The translations under genes were made by a program, and so were the position numbers. DNA of 64,000 nt, from the NCBI GenBank assembly GCA_963971225.1, contig OZ020267.1:109386163-109450162 (forward strand), written 5' to 3'. Under the pieces are notes generated by a model. That model made no database searches, was not told where the DNA came from, and saw only the letters and a list, made by a program, of their open reading frames with translations. Shown one piece after another: positions 26,601-41,600 of the stretch; within the stretch, counting starts at the first letter, position 1, and each line of letters starts with the position of its first letter. Origin of the DNA: Melieria omissa (lineage: Eukaryota > Arthropoda > Insecta > Diptera > Ulidiidae).

Positions 26601-29600
26601 TTTTAAAAATATTTTTAACAGCATTAGCAGAAATTTCTATGTACAAAATATTTACATAAACATTTGAACTTAAAACACACAACAATCAAACTAACAAAAT
26701 GAATATATTTTCTCTCTCTTTCTATTTTCATGTTCCTAACACCGCTGCACACTCGAAACGAAATTGGCGTCTCATATAATTGCTACTAATGACACTTGCC
26801 GACCACGATAACAATAATAATAACAAAACAACAACTACAATAACAATAAAAACCACTGAAAACACAACAACAACTAATGCCAAAACAACAACTGCTAACA
26901 ATTAAACAACATGCATTCAAATGGTGCCAATGAAAACAACAACAACAATTTAAATCTGCGTTCTCACCCAAACAACAAACCTATTAACCCATCCACAAAC
27001 CCACACACCCATACACCCATGCAACCAAATCATCCAACTAACCCAACAAACCAACCAATGAAAATCAACAAACATTGCCGACATCAACAATTGAAAATCT
27101 CCGCTATTCATGTCAAAACGACAACAACAACAACAAAAACATCACTAACCATGTATAATGTTGAATACAATGAAACCATTATCAACATCAACAATTGCAA
27201 CAAAAACAACAATCATAACTACAATAATAACTGCCTCTATGAAAACTTGCCAACATGCAATAACAACATTACACGTTCAACAACACGACCAACAAAACGA
27301 TACAATTGAAAACAACCATAACAACAACAATAATGAAATAAATACGGAAAAAAAAACATTGCACTGTTGGCAATTTTTGTGCACTTGTTTTTTTAATTTT
27401 CTATAATCGGCGTTTGCGTGTCAATGTGTATGTGTGTGTGTGATATTTTTCAACACTACAAAATATCTGCTTCCGTGTGGTGCATATTTTTTGACATTTC
27501 TATGTATTGAAACGAAAAAACAACAACATTGCTATTTTGTTTTTGATTTTTTTCAACAACAAATCGAATGGCCACACTTCAAAACACTTGACGCCCGGAA
27601 CCCTGTGGCACATTTGTCTGCCGCCGGCCTTTGCAATGACGATGACGCGCTAACATAACACCAACAACAACAACAAAATCGTCTACAACTGCAATACAAC
27701 TACAACTTGGCGCTCTCTTTGCTGTCGTTGTGCAGTGCCGCCGGATATCCTCGATTATCCCACAAGCACGGACATGGTGGTGCGCGAGGGCAGTAACGTG
27801 ACGCTCAAATGTGCGGCGACCGGTTCGCCAGAGCCGACAATTACATGGCGACGTGAAAGCGGAGTACCCATCGAGCTGGCCAACGGCACCGAAGGTAAGT
27901 ACCGGACTGCCTGTTCACCTGCCTACCTACGAACTTACAGATATGTATGCCAACCTGCAGAGAGGTGGGAGGTAAAGAAAAGAGTTGCAGGAAAAATTGA
28001 TGCCCATGAAGACGTGCACAGCGACAAACACAGAGTGAAAAATTGTGGAAGAGAGTTGAAAATTTAAATAAATTTAATTCAATTTTGTTGGGTAATTATT
28101 TCGTAATATTTGGGAAACTCACTCTAATGATAACTGGAAGTAAATTTCGTCCAGTGATTGACTTAGAATGTTTATAAACTGCGCTTTGGAATAGTTTATG
28201 GAACCCTGAAACAATGTTGTTTTTCTTTATAATTTTGAATTTTTGGAATATTGGTAATACAATATTTAGTATCTTCAAATCTCTTTAAGTAGCTTTAGTT
28301 TTTTAAGTTCAATTGACAATCTTCTGCACGAAAATACACTTTGGCTCACATTCATAGCACACTGCATTACACAAACAGACAACAGACAGGAGTTCTCTTA
28401 CCTCGCCAGGAACTATGACAACTTCGTAGCAACTCTGGCTGCCTCCCTGATACCCAGTGACATGACTCTAGCTCAGTCCGATTAGATCAGCAAGAAGGAA
28501 ATAAGTAGATTGCTTCTAGCAGGTGACAGGCATTGCCACATAAAAGACAACACGACCTCTTTCTACTGTTTCGACCCTCAAGCACCACAGAAACGACAGT
28601 CTTTCGGCGTGTCTATCAATTGAATAATTTACAATTTATCAATTGTACAATTTTTCTATAGTATTCCTATTTTTTAGTATTGTTTATAACTAACTTAATA
28701 GTTAATAGTGCCGACAACAAGAGACGGGATCAAGTCACTAAGCAGCATTTTCGATTTAGCGAGCTCCCCACAAGGCTCCTATGTCCCGATACTCGATTTA
28801 AGTTTAGTAATCTCCCTCCTAACGTATCTAACCAGCTTTGAACATACTAGCGCAACACTTGATAGCTGCTTGAGTGTCGAAAAATATTGGATATTTGAGA
28901 TATCTCACATAGTGAAAGGAAGACGTCAACGCCATCCAATAAATGCAATTGACAGGACAAGATTGCTTCAAGTAGACAAAAAGGCATTTGAAATGTCGCT
29001 ATCATGTCGATCAATAAGCCATATATGACACATATATCAATACAATATCAATAAGTCATATATGTATATACCTAATACAGGAACTATTATTCCCATCTAA
29101 CTGTAAGATGCTGCTCAGATAGACAACAGTAGAATTCTAGGTCCAGTCGTTTAGAAAGTATTAGTACCATAGTCTACCCTATTCCTGAGTTTAGAACCAT
29201 TCATAAAGATGCCAATTGAAACGTCAATTTACACTATTTTCATAGCAATCATCCTTGCTAGACATGCAATCACGCAGGAACAGAACCATATGAATGTGAC
29301 CTCTGAAATACTTCGGTCCAACAAATGTTTGAATGTTTTTGAATTCAAGATGACTTAAAATAGCATCATAAGGTGATCGTTGTACTATATTCAAATTTTT
29401 TTCAAGAGGAGTTGAAATCTTTAGAAATTTATGCATTGCTGAATTGGTAATTTGCTGAAAAGGATCACTTAACCGGGACACCATTTGTTCCCCAAACGAA
29501 GAGGATTAGTCATCTTGAGGTCTCAAGTAGCCAACGATTTTCCTTTAGCAGATGTTACTCTTCGTAAATCAAAACATTTTTTGTTCTCTAGTCGAAGAGA

Positions 29601-32600
29601 AAAAGTTATCTAGAGGTCTTTCGAATTCATCGACTTTCCTTTAGAAGATTTTACTTTTCGTTAATCGGGACATTTTTTGCTTCCTAAAGGAAGAGGATTA
29701 GTCGTCCAGAGGTCTCAAGTAGTCATCGGCATTCCTTTAAAAAATTTTACTTTTCGTAAATCGGGACACTTTGTGTTCTCTAGTCGAAGAAAATTAGCTG
29801 TCCAGAGGTCTTTCGTAGTTAATTAATCGGGATACTTTTTTAGTCGAAAAGGATTAGTCATCCAGAGGTCTATGGTAGTCATCGACTTTTCTTTAGAAGA
29901 TTTTACTTTTTGTTAATTGAGACCCTAGACGAAAAAATTAGTCGTCCAGAGATCTTTTTGTTCCCTAGACGAAAAAAATTAGTCGTCAAGATCCATAGAC
30001 CTCTAGTCATCGATTTTCCTTCAGAACATTTTACTTTTCGTTAAACTGGAAATTTTTCGTTTCCTAAAGGAGGAGAATTAGTCGTCCAGAGGTCTCAAGT
30101 AGTTTTGCTTCCTAGACGAAAAAAATTCGTCTTCAAGATGATTTTATTCGAATAGGTCCTTATAGCGAATACTTCATGTATGAATTGTTTCCCCCTGAAA
30201 AGCACCTCATCCCACCCGGTTGGCTGAGATTAGCCATCGCTGTCACTTGGAACCATAACCTACAAGTTTTGTCTTCGTCTAATGATACGAAAAAACCAGA
30301 CCAAAGATTAGTTCTACTACTGCAGGACTGAAGCTCCCACCTTGATCGTAAAACCATTTTACAGTATAAAAAGGCGCTAGACTTCAAATGTATTGAAATT
30401 TAATTAGAATTATCTGCATTTTTTCTAATACAAATCTAAGCCATTCAATTGACCAGACTCTACAAAAAAATGTTGCATGAACAAGGCGCCGTGGTCTGCT
30501 TACCGCTCAGTGTACCTTTTCAAAAGGACCGCAGTTACATGTGGCGCAAAGCGAATAGCGAGGCGAATTGCGGACGCGGCGTGGCCAGTTGGAGTGGCGT
30601 TTGCTGGCTGGCGGCGCGGACCAGCGTGCAATAGCGCACAACCGCAGCACGTAATGCTGAAATCAAATGTGGAAAATTCACTTCAAACAAAAAGCAAAAA
30701 ACGACAACAACAACAAAACAAACACACATATACAGAAGGCAGCGAACAGTCAGAAGGCAATGCAAACTGTTCAGTTGTAAAAGGAGTAAAAGGCGCAAAC
30801 GACGAGTGCCGACGGCAGGCAAATGTCCAAGTGGCACTGCCAGCGGCAACGATTGGCGCTGTTGTTGTATTCGATGTTGTTGTTATTGTTGTTGCTGCAG
30901 AAAATGACCTTTTCACGTCACAGCTTAAATGTCTGCAGCACTTTTAATGCGCCGTTATTTTACTTTTACATATTCGCCATTTTGGCGCTTTGTCGCTCAT
31001 CCGTTGGCTTTGTTCAATTCGTTGGTGTTATTGTTGTTTTAATTTTTGTTTTTGTATTTTTTTGTTTCGGTTTGTTTGCTTTGACGACTGGTACGCGGAT
31101 TATTTTCAAATTGCTGCTTGTTTCAAAAGTTTTTATTTCAAATTTGATTTTATTTGAAAAGTGAGCGGAAGCAGTGGTCGGTTATCTGTGCGCACAACAA
31201 CCAACTAACGAAAGCTTAGTGGCAGTGGGAGAATGTAAAAATAAAGAAAAAAGTGTATTGAAAAAGTTTGTTTTATTTTATTTCATTTCATTTTTTGGCG
31301 TGAACTTTTACGTTTTGATGAGATTACTTGCAATTACAGAACTGCAGGTTTACATAACAACACATACATACAGACACATTCAGACACATAATACAGACAG
31401 ACACATAGTACAGACAGACACAGGTATTTACATTCAGTCATGAATACTGCAGATAGTCGTTTCGTTAATATTGCGAGCAGTGGGTTGAAAGTTTTTCAAG
31501 TTGCAGTCGACACAGTTTGACCGCAACTAAGGTTACTGAGTTCATTTTATATGCGGTTTAAGTTGTTCTAATATCTCGTATACTTTTCGAGGCATACAGT
31601 GTAATTCTCTGACTGTTGTATGCTTGAATTTTTTTAAAAAATGTTGAAGGTGTTGTTTTTGACCTGAGTTTGAGCTACTTAAAATAAATGCATCATGGAT
31701 TTGGGTTTTTCTACAATGCCATTCCATCATGTATCATTCAGTCATGATGCCTTCAGCTGTTCCATCAGAATCCGTTCTATGAAAATCCTCCATACCTCTT
31801 CAGTCTATCGTGTCCACGAAATTCAAAGGATCACCCGGACATTAAGAAGAATTCCATAGGATTTTTCGAGCTTTGCGTTTCAACAAAAGTTTGTCCAAGA
31901 TTTAGACAAAATTGTACAATCCACCAAAAACCAGTTTGAGCTCCTTACGAAGCCTAGTAGACCATAAATAATTCTATCAGCCTTACTTCCAAAATATCAT
32001 TGTTTAAGGCTTTACCACTTATTTATTTAACACTTTTTACTTTACACTTTTTTAGGTTTTACAAATTATTAATTTAAACTTTTTTCCCCACTGAGAATCA
32101 GTCGACGTCTGACCTCGTCGACGGCTCTTTTTCAACCACGCTTCCCTTCCAAGATCCAACAACCAAAAGAAAATTGTAAACGTGTACATGTCCACGACAA
32201 AATTTGTCGGCCTCTATGGTTGGTGCTCGATTTGCCGACAAAATTCGGCTCAATTTTTATTTTTTTTGTCTGGCTTCAACTGTTCACACGATTGACGCTA
32301 CAGTTCTGATTTCGTTCGGCCCAAATCGATCGAATATTTTTGACATTTGCGCCGAAACCGAATCAAGTTCACACGATTGGTATTTGAGTTTTTTTTAATT
32401 TTTTTTAATTTCTCCGCATTGCGGTAATCGTGGGACCTTACCTTTAGAACGAAAAGTTCTCTAGAATTTCGAAAGTTTAAGATTCATGATTTTCATCTGG
32501 TCCCTTTTTAGTGGAAGCAGTTCTCTAGAGCAACGTAAGTGTAAGGTTGGCCAAATTTGGTACGTTTTCTGTGGTTTATCCGTGATTAGTAAATCTTAGA

Positions 32601-35600
32601 TTAGTTTTTGGTTTGGAGCTGGTGTGGGTACGAAGTTTACAGTTTTAAATAGAGAAACCAAGTGTTGTGATGTCTTAACTTAACTTTACAATCGTAGCCT
32701 GCCGAGCGCGCTCTACTGTTCTATAGTTTCTCTAATGTCCCTATGTGTCGGTACACAGCACTGACAATTATGAAGCTGCCAGAGAGACTCGGTACGAGAT
32801 TTGTTGCAGCTCAGACCAGTCTTTGATGTTATTCAAACTGCATTCAGAGCTTTAAGAACAGATTGGCTCACCGATACTATCGAAATATCTGGTGTCGACC
32901 ATAAGTCAGGTTGCTGATTACTTCGCATTAAAAAAAATTTTATTGGAACAACAATTCTCAGATCGAATCATCAGCTAAATCATATCCGAGCTCAATTCGC
33001 CAAGAAGATTGTGCAATTTAAGGTCATACGATTTCTTTCTTTAGGGATTTGTGAAATCTTTGATCTATGCAAAAAAACCACAAACAATTCCTGAGCCCAA
33101 GGAAGAGATACAACGTATTATCGTTGAAATAGATCCACAATCTTGTCAAAATGTCATCAAAAACTTCATGAAAAGTACAAAGATCCTGTGATTAGATCCT
33201 CGAGGGCAAATTCATGTATATTTAATTTCTTACTTAATCGAAATATTTTGTTTGTATACTGTTGCATTTCTTACTCCATTTCAATGTAGTACTTAGTTGC
33301 AACATATTTCATAATGTTTTCCTCTATTTCAACACCATCTGTTTATTTTATTCTATTTCAATAAATTTCTATTTAGCTTATTTAAATTCATCTTAAGGAT
33401 AAGTACATCCATAACTTTAATTGATAATCATTTTCAATACAACCAAATTCAATTCAAATGTTCTACTGCAATTGCTTTCTGATTTATCATATTTAAAAAC
33501 AACATAAAAAGGTAGTTAAATATTTTTAGTTGGTCATCGCTTCCCATACCACCAAGTTCAATTCAAACAATCCATTCTAATTTGTTTTGATTCATCATAT
33601 TTAAATCCATCGTAAAAAAGTACTTAAATATTTTTGTATTCACCACTTGCCATACCACCAAATTCAATTCAATTGCATTCATAACACAAACTTATTTGTT
33701 ATAGGTCACTTTATGCTCCTACAAACCACTTCCTACTCTTTCAATCAAAACTATTACACTCTCCTTACCGATCCATGCTTCCCTTTGCATACTGACCTAG
33801 TTTTGTTTTTCATAGAATGCCTTCAAATCAACTCTGATCATTCAATACGACTCTGCTGTGGGCATTAACACAACGATTTCATGGCCTTAATTAACCCCAA
33901 CTCAATTTCAATGAATTCCAATGCAAACAGTCGTTTTAAAGTACACACAATTTTGTTCTTTCACTACAAATAAAACCTAATACACAACAATGACCATACA
34001 ACACAAAAACAAAAATAAAAGCCAACCAAAAAAAATTGCTTGCAATATATCCTTCATTGGCTTTCGCTTTTTGTGTTGTGCACAAATTTTTAGATAATAA
34101 TGCACAACAAGTACACCGGGGTGCAACGTATCGATTGCGGCAAAAAGCGCATTTCCATGCAGTCGTGTGTGTGTTTGTGTGCACAAATACCAGCACACAA
34201 ATGCATTCGTTCGCACACAACCGGCCAGACGGCAATGTAACGAGAGTATAATTTATATGCAGCGCCAAACTAACCACACATCCGCTTCCGGGTTTTTATG
34301 CCAAAACACATCATGACCCCATGCCCACATGCCCGAATATTTGCACATACCGGCACACACACACACGCACACATATAAACAAACATTAGAGGTAGACAGC
34401 GCATAATCGCACATCGACATACAAACACACAGTTATGGCCATAGAGTAACCACAACAACATTGCAGTTTATAATATTTTCCAAATAATATTCTTTAACAA
34501 AAAAAATATTGAAAATCGAAAGAACGAAACGGTGTTACATTAGAGTGTCCATGAAGAGCAACAAAAAAAATGTATAGAAATAAAAATACGTGCACTACTT
34601 GCTGCCAACTGGAGGTTAAAATTGTTACAACACAAATGGCTAAAAGTGATGGCATGTGCCACTTTTTCCGGCCGGCGCTGTTGGCCATAAATGTGGCGAA
34701 TAATGAAAGCGCCTAGTTGAGGGCCAAGTTTTGCAACGACCTCAATGCTTTTTATAGCTGACAACTAACCAAAATTGCCACTAGCAAAGCTTGAAGTTAT
34801 GTCACAATTTGGTGCAAACTTGGTTTGCTTAGAGTTGGTTTTTGGGTATGAAACATTTTCCAGTGTCTATGAAGACTGCAATAGAATACAAATCTTCGAA
34901 TTTTTGAGATATCTTGGCCTATGTGTAGGACCCATTCAGCCATTTAAACCTAACCTAACCTAAGGTCTTGAAATCCCACAATTAAGTGTAATGATTGGTT
35001 ATTGCTTTCCACCTTTCGCAACAATATTTCCTTCTTGTCTGATTTCTTCATTATTTTTGTCTTCTTTTTTTAGTGCTAAGCATTGAGGGCATAAATTTGG
35101 TCCTGCCGCGCGTTAAACGACAACATATGGGCGCATATCTGTGTATAGCCTCGAACGGGGTACCGCCCTCAGTCAGCAAACGGATAACACTTATTGTGCA
35201 CTGTAAGTATTTTTTTTTTACAGATTTTTCACAAACTTTTCAACATAACATATTTTTGATTTAATATTCGAAAGGGATGGGAATACTTAGATATTCACAA
35301 ATCTGAAGGGAATTTGATTATTATTTTTTATAATTTTTTTTTTATTAGGTACTTTATTATTTTTTATTATATTAGTATTTTATTTTTTTATTTATTTTAT
35401 TTTATTTTATTATTATTTATTTTCATTATTTTTTTGTTAATTATAATAAATTTATTGAATTGTATTTTATTAAGGGAGAGGGCTGGGTTGTGAACCAGGC
35501 TGGGTTGTGAACCATTACCGTTTTTTCTTTCCCTAATTAACATATCGCCAATCTTTCAACTATCAAGTTTGTCTTGTGATATGACTCTGCTTTTGTGGTT

Positions 35601-38600
35601 ACACCGAAGTACAAACACGTATTGCTTGTGGCAGCAATCGAGTTTGAAAGACATCGTGTTTGAAAATCGACTGAGAAAACTTGTTTGCTTTTTTTTAAAG
35701 TGCTATCCAAGTGACTAAGCTTATTGCAAAAAGGTCAATGTAATACATGTTTATTTAGTGTTTTGATTCTTATTTACGATGCAATATATGTTTATGTCGA
35801 ATTATGATTGGAAGTTTTGTTTATTTTAAAGTTTCCAAAATGGCATCCTGGTTGGGCTGTGAACCACTGAGGTGGCTGGGCTATGAACCACCTGTTTTTC
35901 GTACTACATTTGTTCTAACACTGTCAAATATCGCCGGATTTATTAAAATAAAGTAATTGTATGTAATTTCACTCGATTTCCTTGAGTTCACTTGAAGTGG
36001 GCCAATGCGAGAACGCATTCGTATTTCATATGCAAACATTGCGACACCGATTAGGATGAAAAAAAAAAAATATTGAGCACTTGCATTCATTGCGATTTTT
36101 TGGCCTAAGTGGCGTCATTATAACCTTTTTTCACGTCTTGAGCCTTCCTGAATTAATAAATTTTCAACTTATTTCAAAATTATGGGTGTTTTCTTCGTAT
36201 TTTTCGACTTTGATTGCGATTTGCCAGATGGTTCACAACCCAGCCACTTTTTTGGAAAAGCGAAAAATCACATCCTTATAAAATTGGACGTAAAGAGTTA
36301 AATGTTAATCAAAACGGTAATCTGTCTTCATAACAAATTTGTGCGTTATATTTACCTTTCCAACGGTATCTTCGATTTTTCGATATCTTTATTCTGTGAA
36401 AAGTTAGAGCCAAAAAACAAAACCCGGTTCACACCCCAGCCCTCTCCCTTACTATTATAATCTATTTTATTATTACTTTACCTTAATTACATTGTTGAGA
36501 GCAGTGGTGCCCACAGAATTTCATTTTGAGGAGCGGGGTTTTGCGTAGAACTTTTGAGCCCAATACCATTTAAAACCATATTTTGTTCCAGAAATTTCTT
36601 GTATTTGAGGTGATTTGAACCTCAATCCTCCCACCTTCTTTCCCTCCTCCTATGTACGACACTGACTGGGATTGTCCATGGATATAGGAACATAGCCATT
36701 GATCTTCATTTTACTCTTGCTATTTCTATCCTCCTTTGCTAATAAGTGACTGGGCTCGCAACTACTTTAAGTAAATCTGGCCAGCTCCATCTTTAAGTGG
36801 TTTTACAGCCTTCAATAGGCAATCATTGAAATAAATTTTCACAGAGTCTCCTTTTGCCAGTCAGAGACGTTTGTAAAGCAAATAATGGGTGGCAGTTCAA
36901 GTATGTTACTAGTAGCTCACCCCCCTTTAGAGCTAAAGCACATTTTCCTAGAACATTCGAATGCTGAAAATTTACTTATATAGGGAACATAAGTCTCATA
37001 GTCTCCCACAGTCTAAGTCTCTCTCTGTATAAAGGAACCAATTGGCCAAGTTGCATACCGCAATTTGGTTGATGTACTCGCTTAGTGGGAAAAATCCCGT
37101 GACGAGCCCCATCAGAAGCGGATACCACAACCTTCAATAATCAATGTATATTCATAGAACAATGAGGTCTACGTACCTTCATTTGGTATCGCCAGTCAGA
37201 CTTTGTCTATTTTTAATTTTCTAAATTAATCTACTGCCATCAAAATAGCATCTCTAGTTTTATTATTATTTCCTTTATAATCTTCCTTACAGTTCCTCCC
37301 ATGATAACAGTGCAGAATCAATTGATTGGCGCCGTTGAGGGCAAAGGTGTCACATTGGAATGTCAATCGGAAGCCTTTCCCAAGTCAATCAACTACTGGA
37401 CGCGCGAACGTGGCGAAATTGTACCGCCCGGTAAGTGTTGCCTTTAATAAATTAATAAATAAAAAATATAAATCGGAATGTTGAACTCGTACCAGCCGAA
37501 ATTATTACCTATTATTCAGTCGGACATTGGTTAAAGCAGGTAATGCTTTTATGCTATTACCTACTGGGTTTTTTTTGGTCCGATACTGTCTCAAGCTCCA
37601 CTAAGCACAGCCTACAGAATTGATCTATAAGTCAAACTCAAAGTTAACGAAGAATTAAAGTGCTGCTACTGTCTCATGCTCTACTAAGCATAGTTTACAG
37701 AATCGATCTATCAGTTGACCTGACAGTTAAAAAGATGATTCAATGTCAGTGAGGCAGGCCATACACTTCAAGCTGATATACCAACGCATATTGTCTAAAA
37801 TTCAAGCTGAAAGTTGGATTCAATACGCTTCAAAATTCCCCTACTTTGCTATGACAATCATTAGAGTTCGAACCATTAAATCGTTGATTTCATACTTCTC
37901 ACAAAGCCTTTCAGGACATCACTTCAATTGATGTCTTGCTGTAGCTCTCGGTGTGCTTGTATTCACTCTGAGCAAGAGTCATCTATAAGCATCTGTGTCT
38001 ACTTGATTCGCCTTTATCCGATCACCATTAACTAATTTACCTTATTTCAAATAAATATTTTCCTGAATATCAGTTTTAATATGATTTTTTATTAAATATA
38101 ATGCAAGCAAATATTACAAGTTCTGGTTGTACCAAGTTTATCAATTAAATAATTTTCACAATGTTGACAATGTTATGTTGAAACCAATTAAAATCACTGC
38201 CAGCTTGGCGCAAAATTATATATAAAAAAATGAAAATAAAAATTAAATAAAATAATCATAAAATAACAAGGAAAAGTTATGTAGCAACTTTGTACACGTG
38301 TTGACACCTTGCCACATTAGCTGGTCAAAAGTTTCCAAAAAAACAATAATAAACATGTGATTTGTCTAACGACTACACATGTCGCAGAATGCGTCAAAAA
38401 CTCTAAACTAACAAATGAGTAGCAATAAAAATTTCTGTTATCGTACAATACTAGAAAATTTCATATTAAATATGCAACAGTGAGCATGAAAATTTACACT
38501 TCCTGACCACAGATGTAACAACTGAAAACCACAGTGAACAACTGAAAATACTTATACAGTCATTACTACAAGTATGACAGTCATAATTAAGTTTAAATTG

Positions 38601-41600
38601 GGAATGACTCCAACAGACATACAGACATATGTATGCCCAGTTTTTGTGTGTGTTTGTGTGTTTTTTGGTAGTCTTATGCTCTCAGGCGAGCCCAATAAAC
38701 TTGTGTGCAGCCATACAAAAAATTTAAATGACACAACTATCTCAACCTTCAACTGAAATTTCGAATTTACAACTTCAAATTTGTCAGTTTTTAATGGACC
38801 TTTCTTTAGAATATTTTTTTTATTAAAACAAAGCGATTCTGGCTTCTTGAAGAAACCAAAAATTGGTTTAAATGGTCTTCAATTGTTTAGAATATTAATG
38901 CACAGAGGAAGTCTTATAAGTGGCCTGAGAACGAACAGAGCAACAAATATGATTGAAAAGGCGTCTGTTTTGGAAATTTGATAACCCAGTGGTAGAGTTA
39001 GTAACTGTCGGACAGAAGCTCAAATATGAACAATTTGATGACTATATCGACAATTTTCTGAAGCAGTAGTAAACAGTGTGTGGACCGAAGGAGAAATGTG
39101 CAGCATTCAACCTACGGATGAAAATATTTGAAGAAAGTTGACTCAGTAGTAAAGCCAGAACGTCCATAGAAGGTACATAAGGGCCTTGGATATTTGGTAA
39201 TGACCTGATCTGCCGTAGACCTGAGATGAAGAGAATGACAGTCAAATGACGAGTAGGGGAAAAAATACTCAAATCAGATTCGTAATCAAGAGTCGAAGGG
39301 ACCAGTAGAAGACACAGAATAGTTGAAGACAGAAAACAGTAGAAAAACAGAAGGAAATTGCAGAAATTGTTGGCTATACTTCAGAGATTCTGGCTCAGTG
39401 AAGACCTTGACGAGTATCTTTGAAAGTGGTCTGACCTCTAGTAGACCCAGCACTTAACTGAATGAGAGACTAAAAGACAAGCAGGAGAAGAAATACTTAA
39501 TTCAGATTGCACATAATTTAGCTAAACGATTTAATGTTAGACCAATAGTAGACAGCGAATGGATGGAAGAATGAACATTAAAAAAGATGTGCAGGATTTG
39601 TTGGCTATATTTGAGACAAGCTGGACAAGTGGTTAACAGAGAGTTTTTGATAAAACAGACACAAAGAACTTGGCGTCTATATTTGAAAGTGGTCCGAGTT
39701 GCAGTAGACAAAGGCTAACAAAATTGCAGATAGAAATACAAATCGATGAACTAGTTCAAATTTCATTCAAGTGACTTTAAGAGTTCTCTGGTCAACAGTA
39801 AACAGCACAAGGATGACAGTAGAACAGTAGAAGGACGATTGGGTACAATGAAACCTACAAAATTTGTTGAATTTCTGGTTCGGTATTTAAGGAAGCAATC
39901 ACAAAAGGACTAAAATTAAAAAATTTGAAGCTATGTAATATTTCAGAAAGAGCTAAACTGCAGTAGACAAAGGACGAACAAAGTGACAGACAATAAACAA
40001 AACGACAACAAGCAAACGAGACGAACAAACGAAAAAACAATCATTTTATAATTCATATACATTTGATTTTATATATTTTTTTATATATAATTTTTTTATT
40101 TATATATATTTTTATATTTGATTTTGTATATACCTACCTAATTGGACTTGAAAAGCATTTGTTTACTTATTTTCATAGATTGAATAAAATTTATACACTG
40201 TCACTAAAAATTGTTGTCACCTTTTTCAACACTTGGTCACACTGTGCTTTGAATAATCTGCAACACCAACACCAAAATGCCACAATGATAAGCATTTTTG
40301 TATGCAGCATGCTGCATGAAAACAATACTACAACAACAAAGAGTCATAACCCACAGCAAGGACAGCAACAAAACTTTTTAATTAACTGATTTAGTAAATG
40401 AACTTTTCGGACAACCGACAACAACAAAAAAACTGAAAATGGCAAAACATAGACAAAGCCATAAACACACACACACACACAGAGCCAACCTCTACTTATA
40501 TATCTACATGTGTGTAGAATTGTAATAGCTGTTCGGTGTTGTTGTTGCATTTTAAGCACATAATTCGCGCTTTCCACTGCCAGCCAGTCAGCCAGCCAGC
40601 AGCCGCGCATCACATGGTGACAACCACACACGCACACACACATACCAACTAAACATATGTATGTACGTTTGTTGGTGTAGTGGTGTGGGTGTCATGGTGT
40701 GCGCGCTTAGACTTGCATTCAAATTGCATAAAAATTCCATAAATGCTAATAATTTAATTTGCATTTTGTTGCCACTTTTAATTGGCATAAATGTCTCGAG
40801 CTGCGCTCTGTAGACCTCTCAGTCGCACTGACTCACACCCCAACCCATTGCTTTGCTCACTGCTGCGCGTGTTGAATGACCAAAGGATTACATACATTTT
40901 TACACACCAGACCATATGGTCAGCTGTCTGCTGACTTGCTGCTTTTTGCTCAATGTCATTTGTCCATGTGCAGTTGTAGATGTGTTTGTGTGTGTGTGTG
41001 AGAGATTTTTTCGCCACACAGCCAAAGCTTAATTTGTACTCATTTTCATTGCTCACTGCATATGAATGGGAAATTTAGTGAATTAAAATAACTAAAAAAA
41101 TATTAAAAGTTTTATATTTCATATGTTCATTGTTCTTTTCTTTTCGGTTTTGCTGAAACTGTTTCAATATATAATTTTGAAATTTAAAATAAAATTGTTA
41201 TGAAACCACACAAGTCTGGTATATCCTAAAATATTTAATGTTGATTTTTTTCAGGCGGCCAGTACACAGCAAATGTCACTGAAATCGGTGAATATCGCAC
41301 CTCCATGAAGTTACACATTAACCCTTTGTCGCAGACAGAATTCGGCGCTTATCGATGTGTGGCGAAAAATTCGCTGGGCGACACCGATGGCACCATTAAA
41401 TTATACCGTAAGTACAGACACTAACTCTATAACAAATTTAATTCTGTTTTTGTATTCATTCAAAAATTAAATACCTTCAATTTAATCCGCTTAAATTTTA
41501 TGAAAAACGCTTTCTTAAGCCACGGATTCATTAACATTCAACTGCACCAAAGGTTACACCTGCACACGCAGTTTTTATGCCCGCACCCCATTCAAATGAG

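Noticed and set aside
26911..27309. 132-codon open frame rich in N, T and P
   Set aside because: Arises from AAC/ACA low-complexity DNA in intron 3; no start context, domain or splice support.
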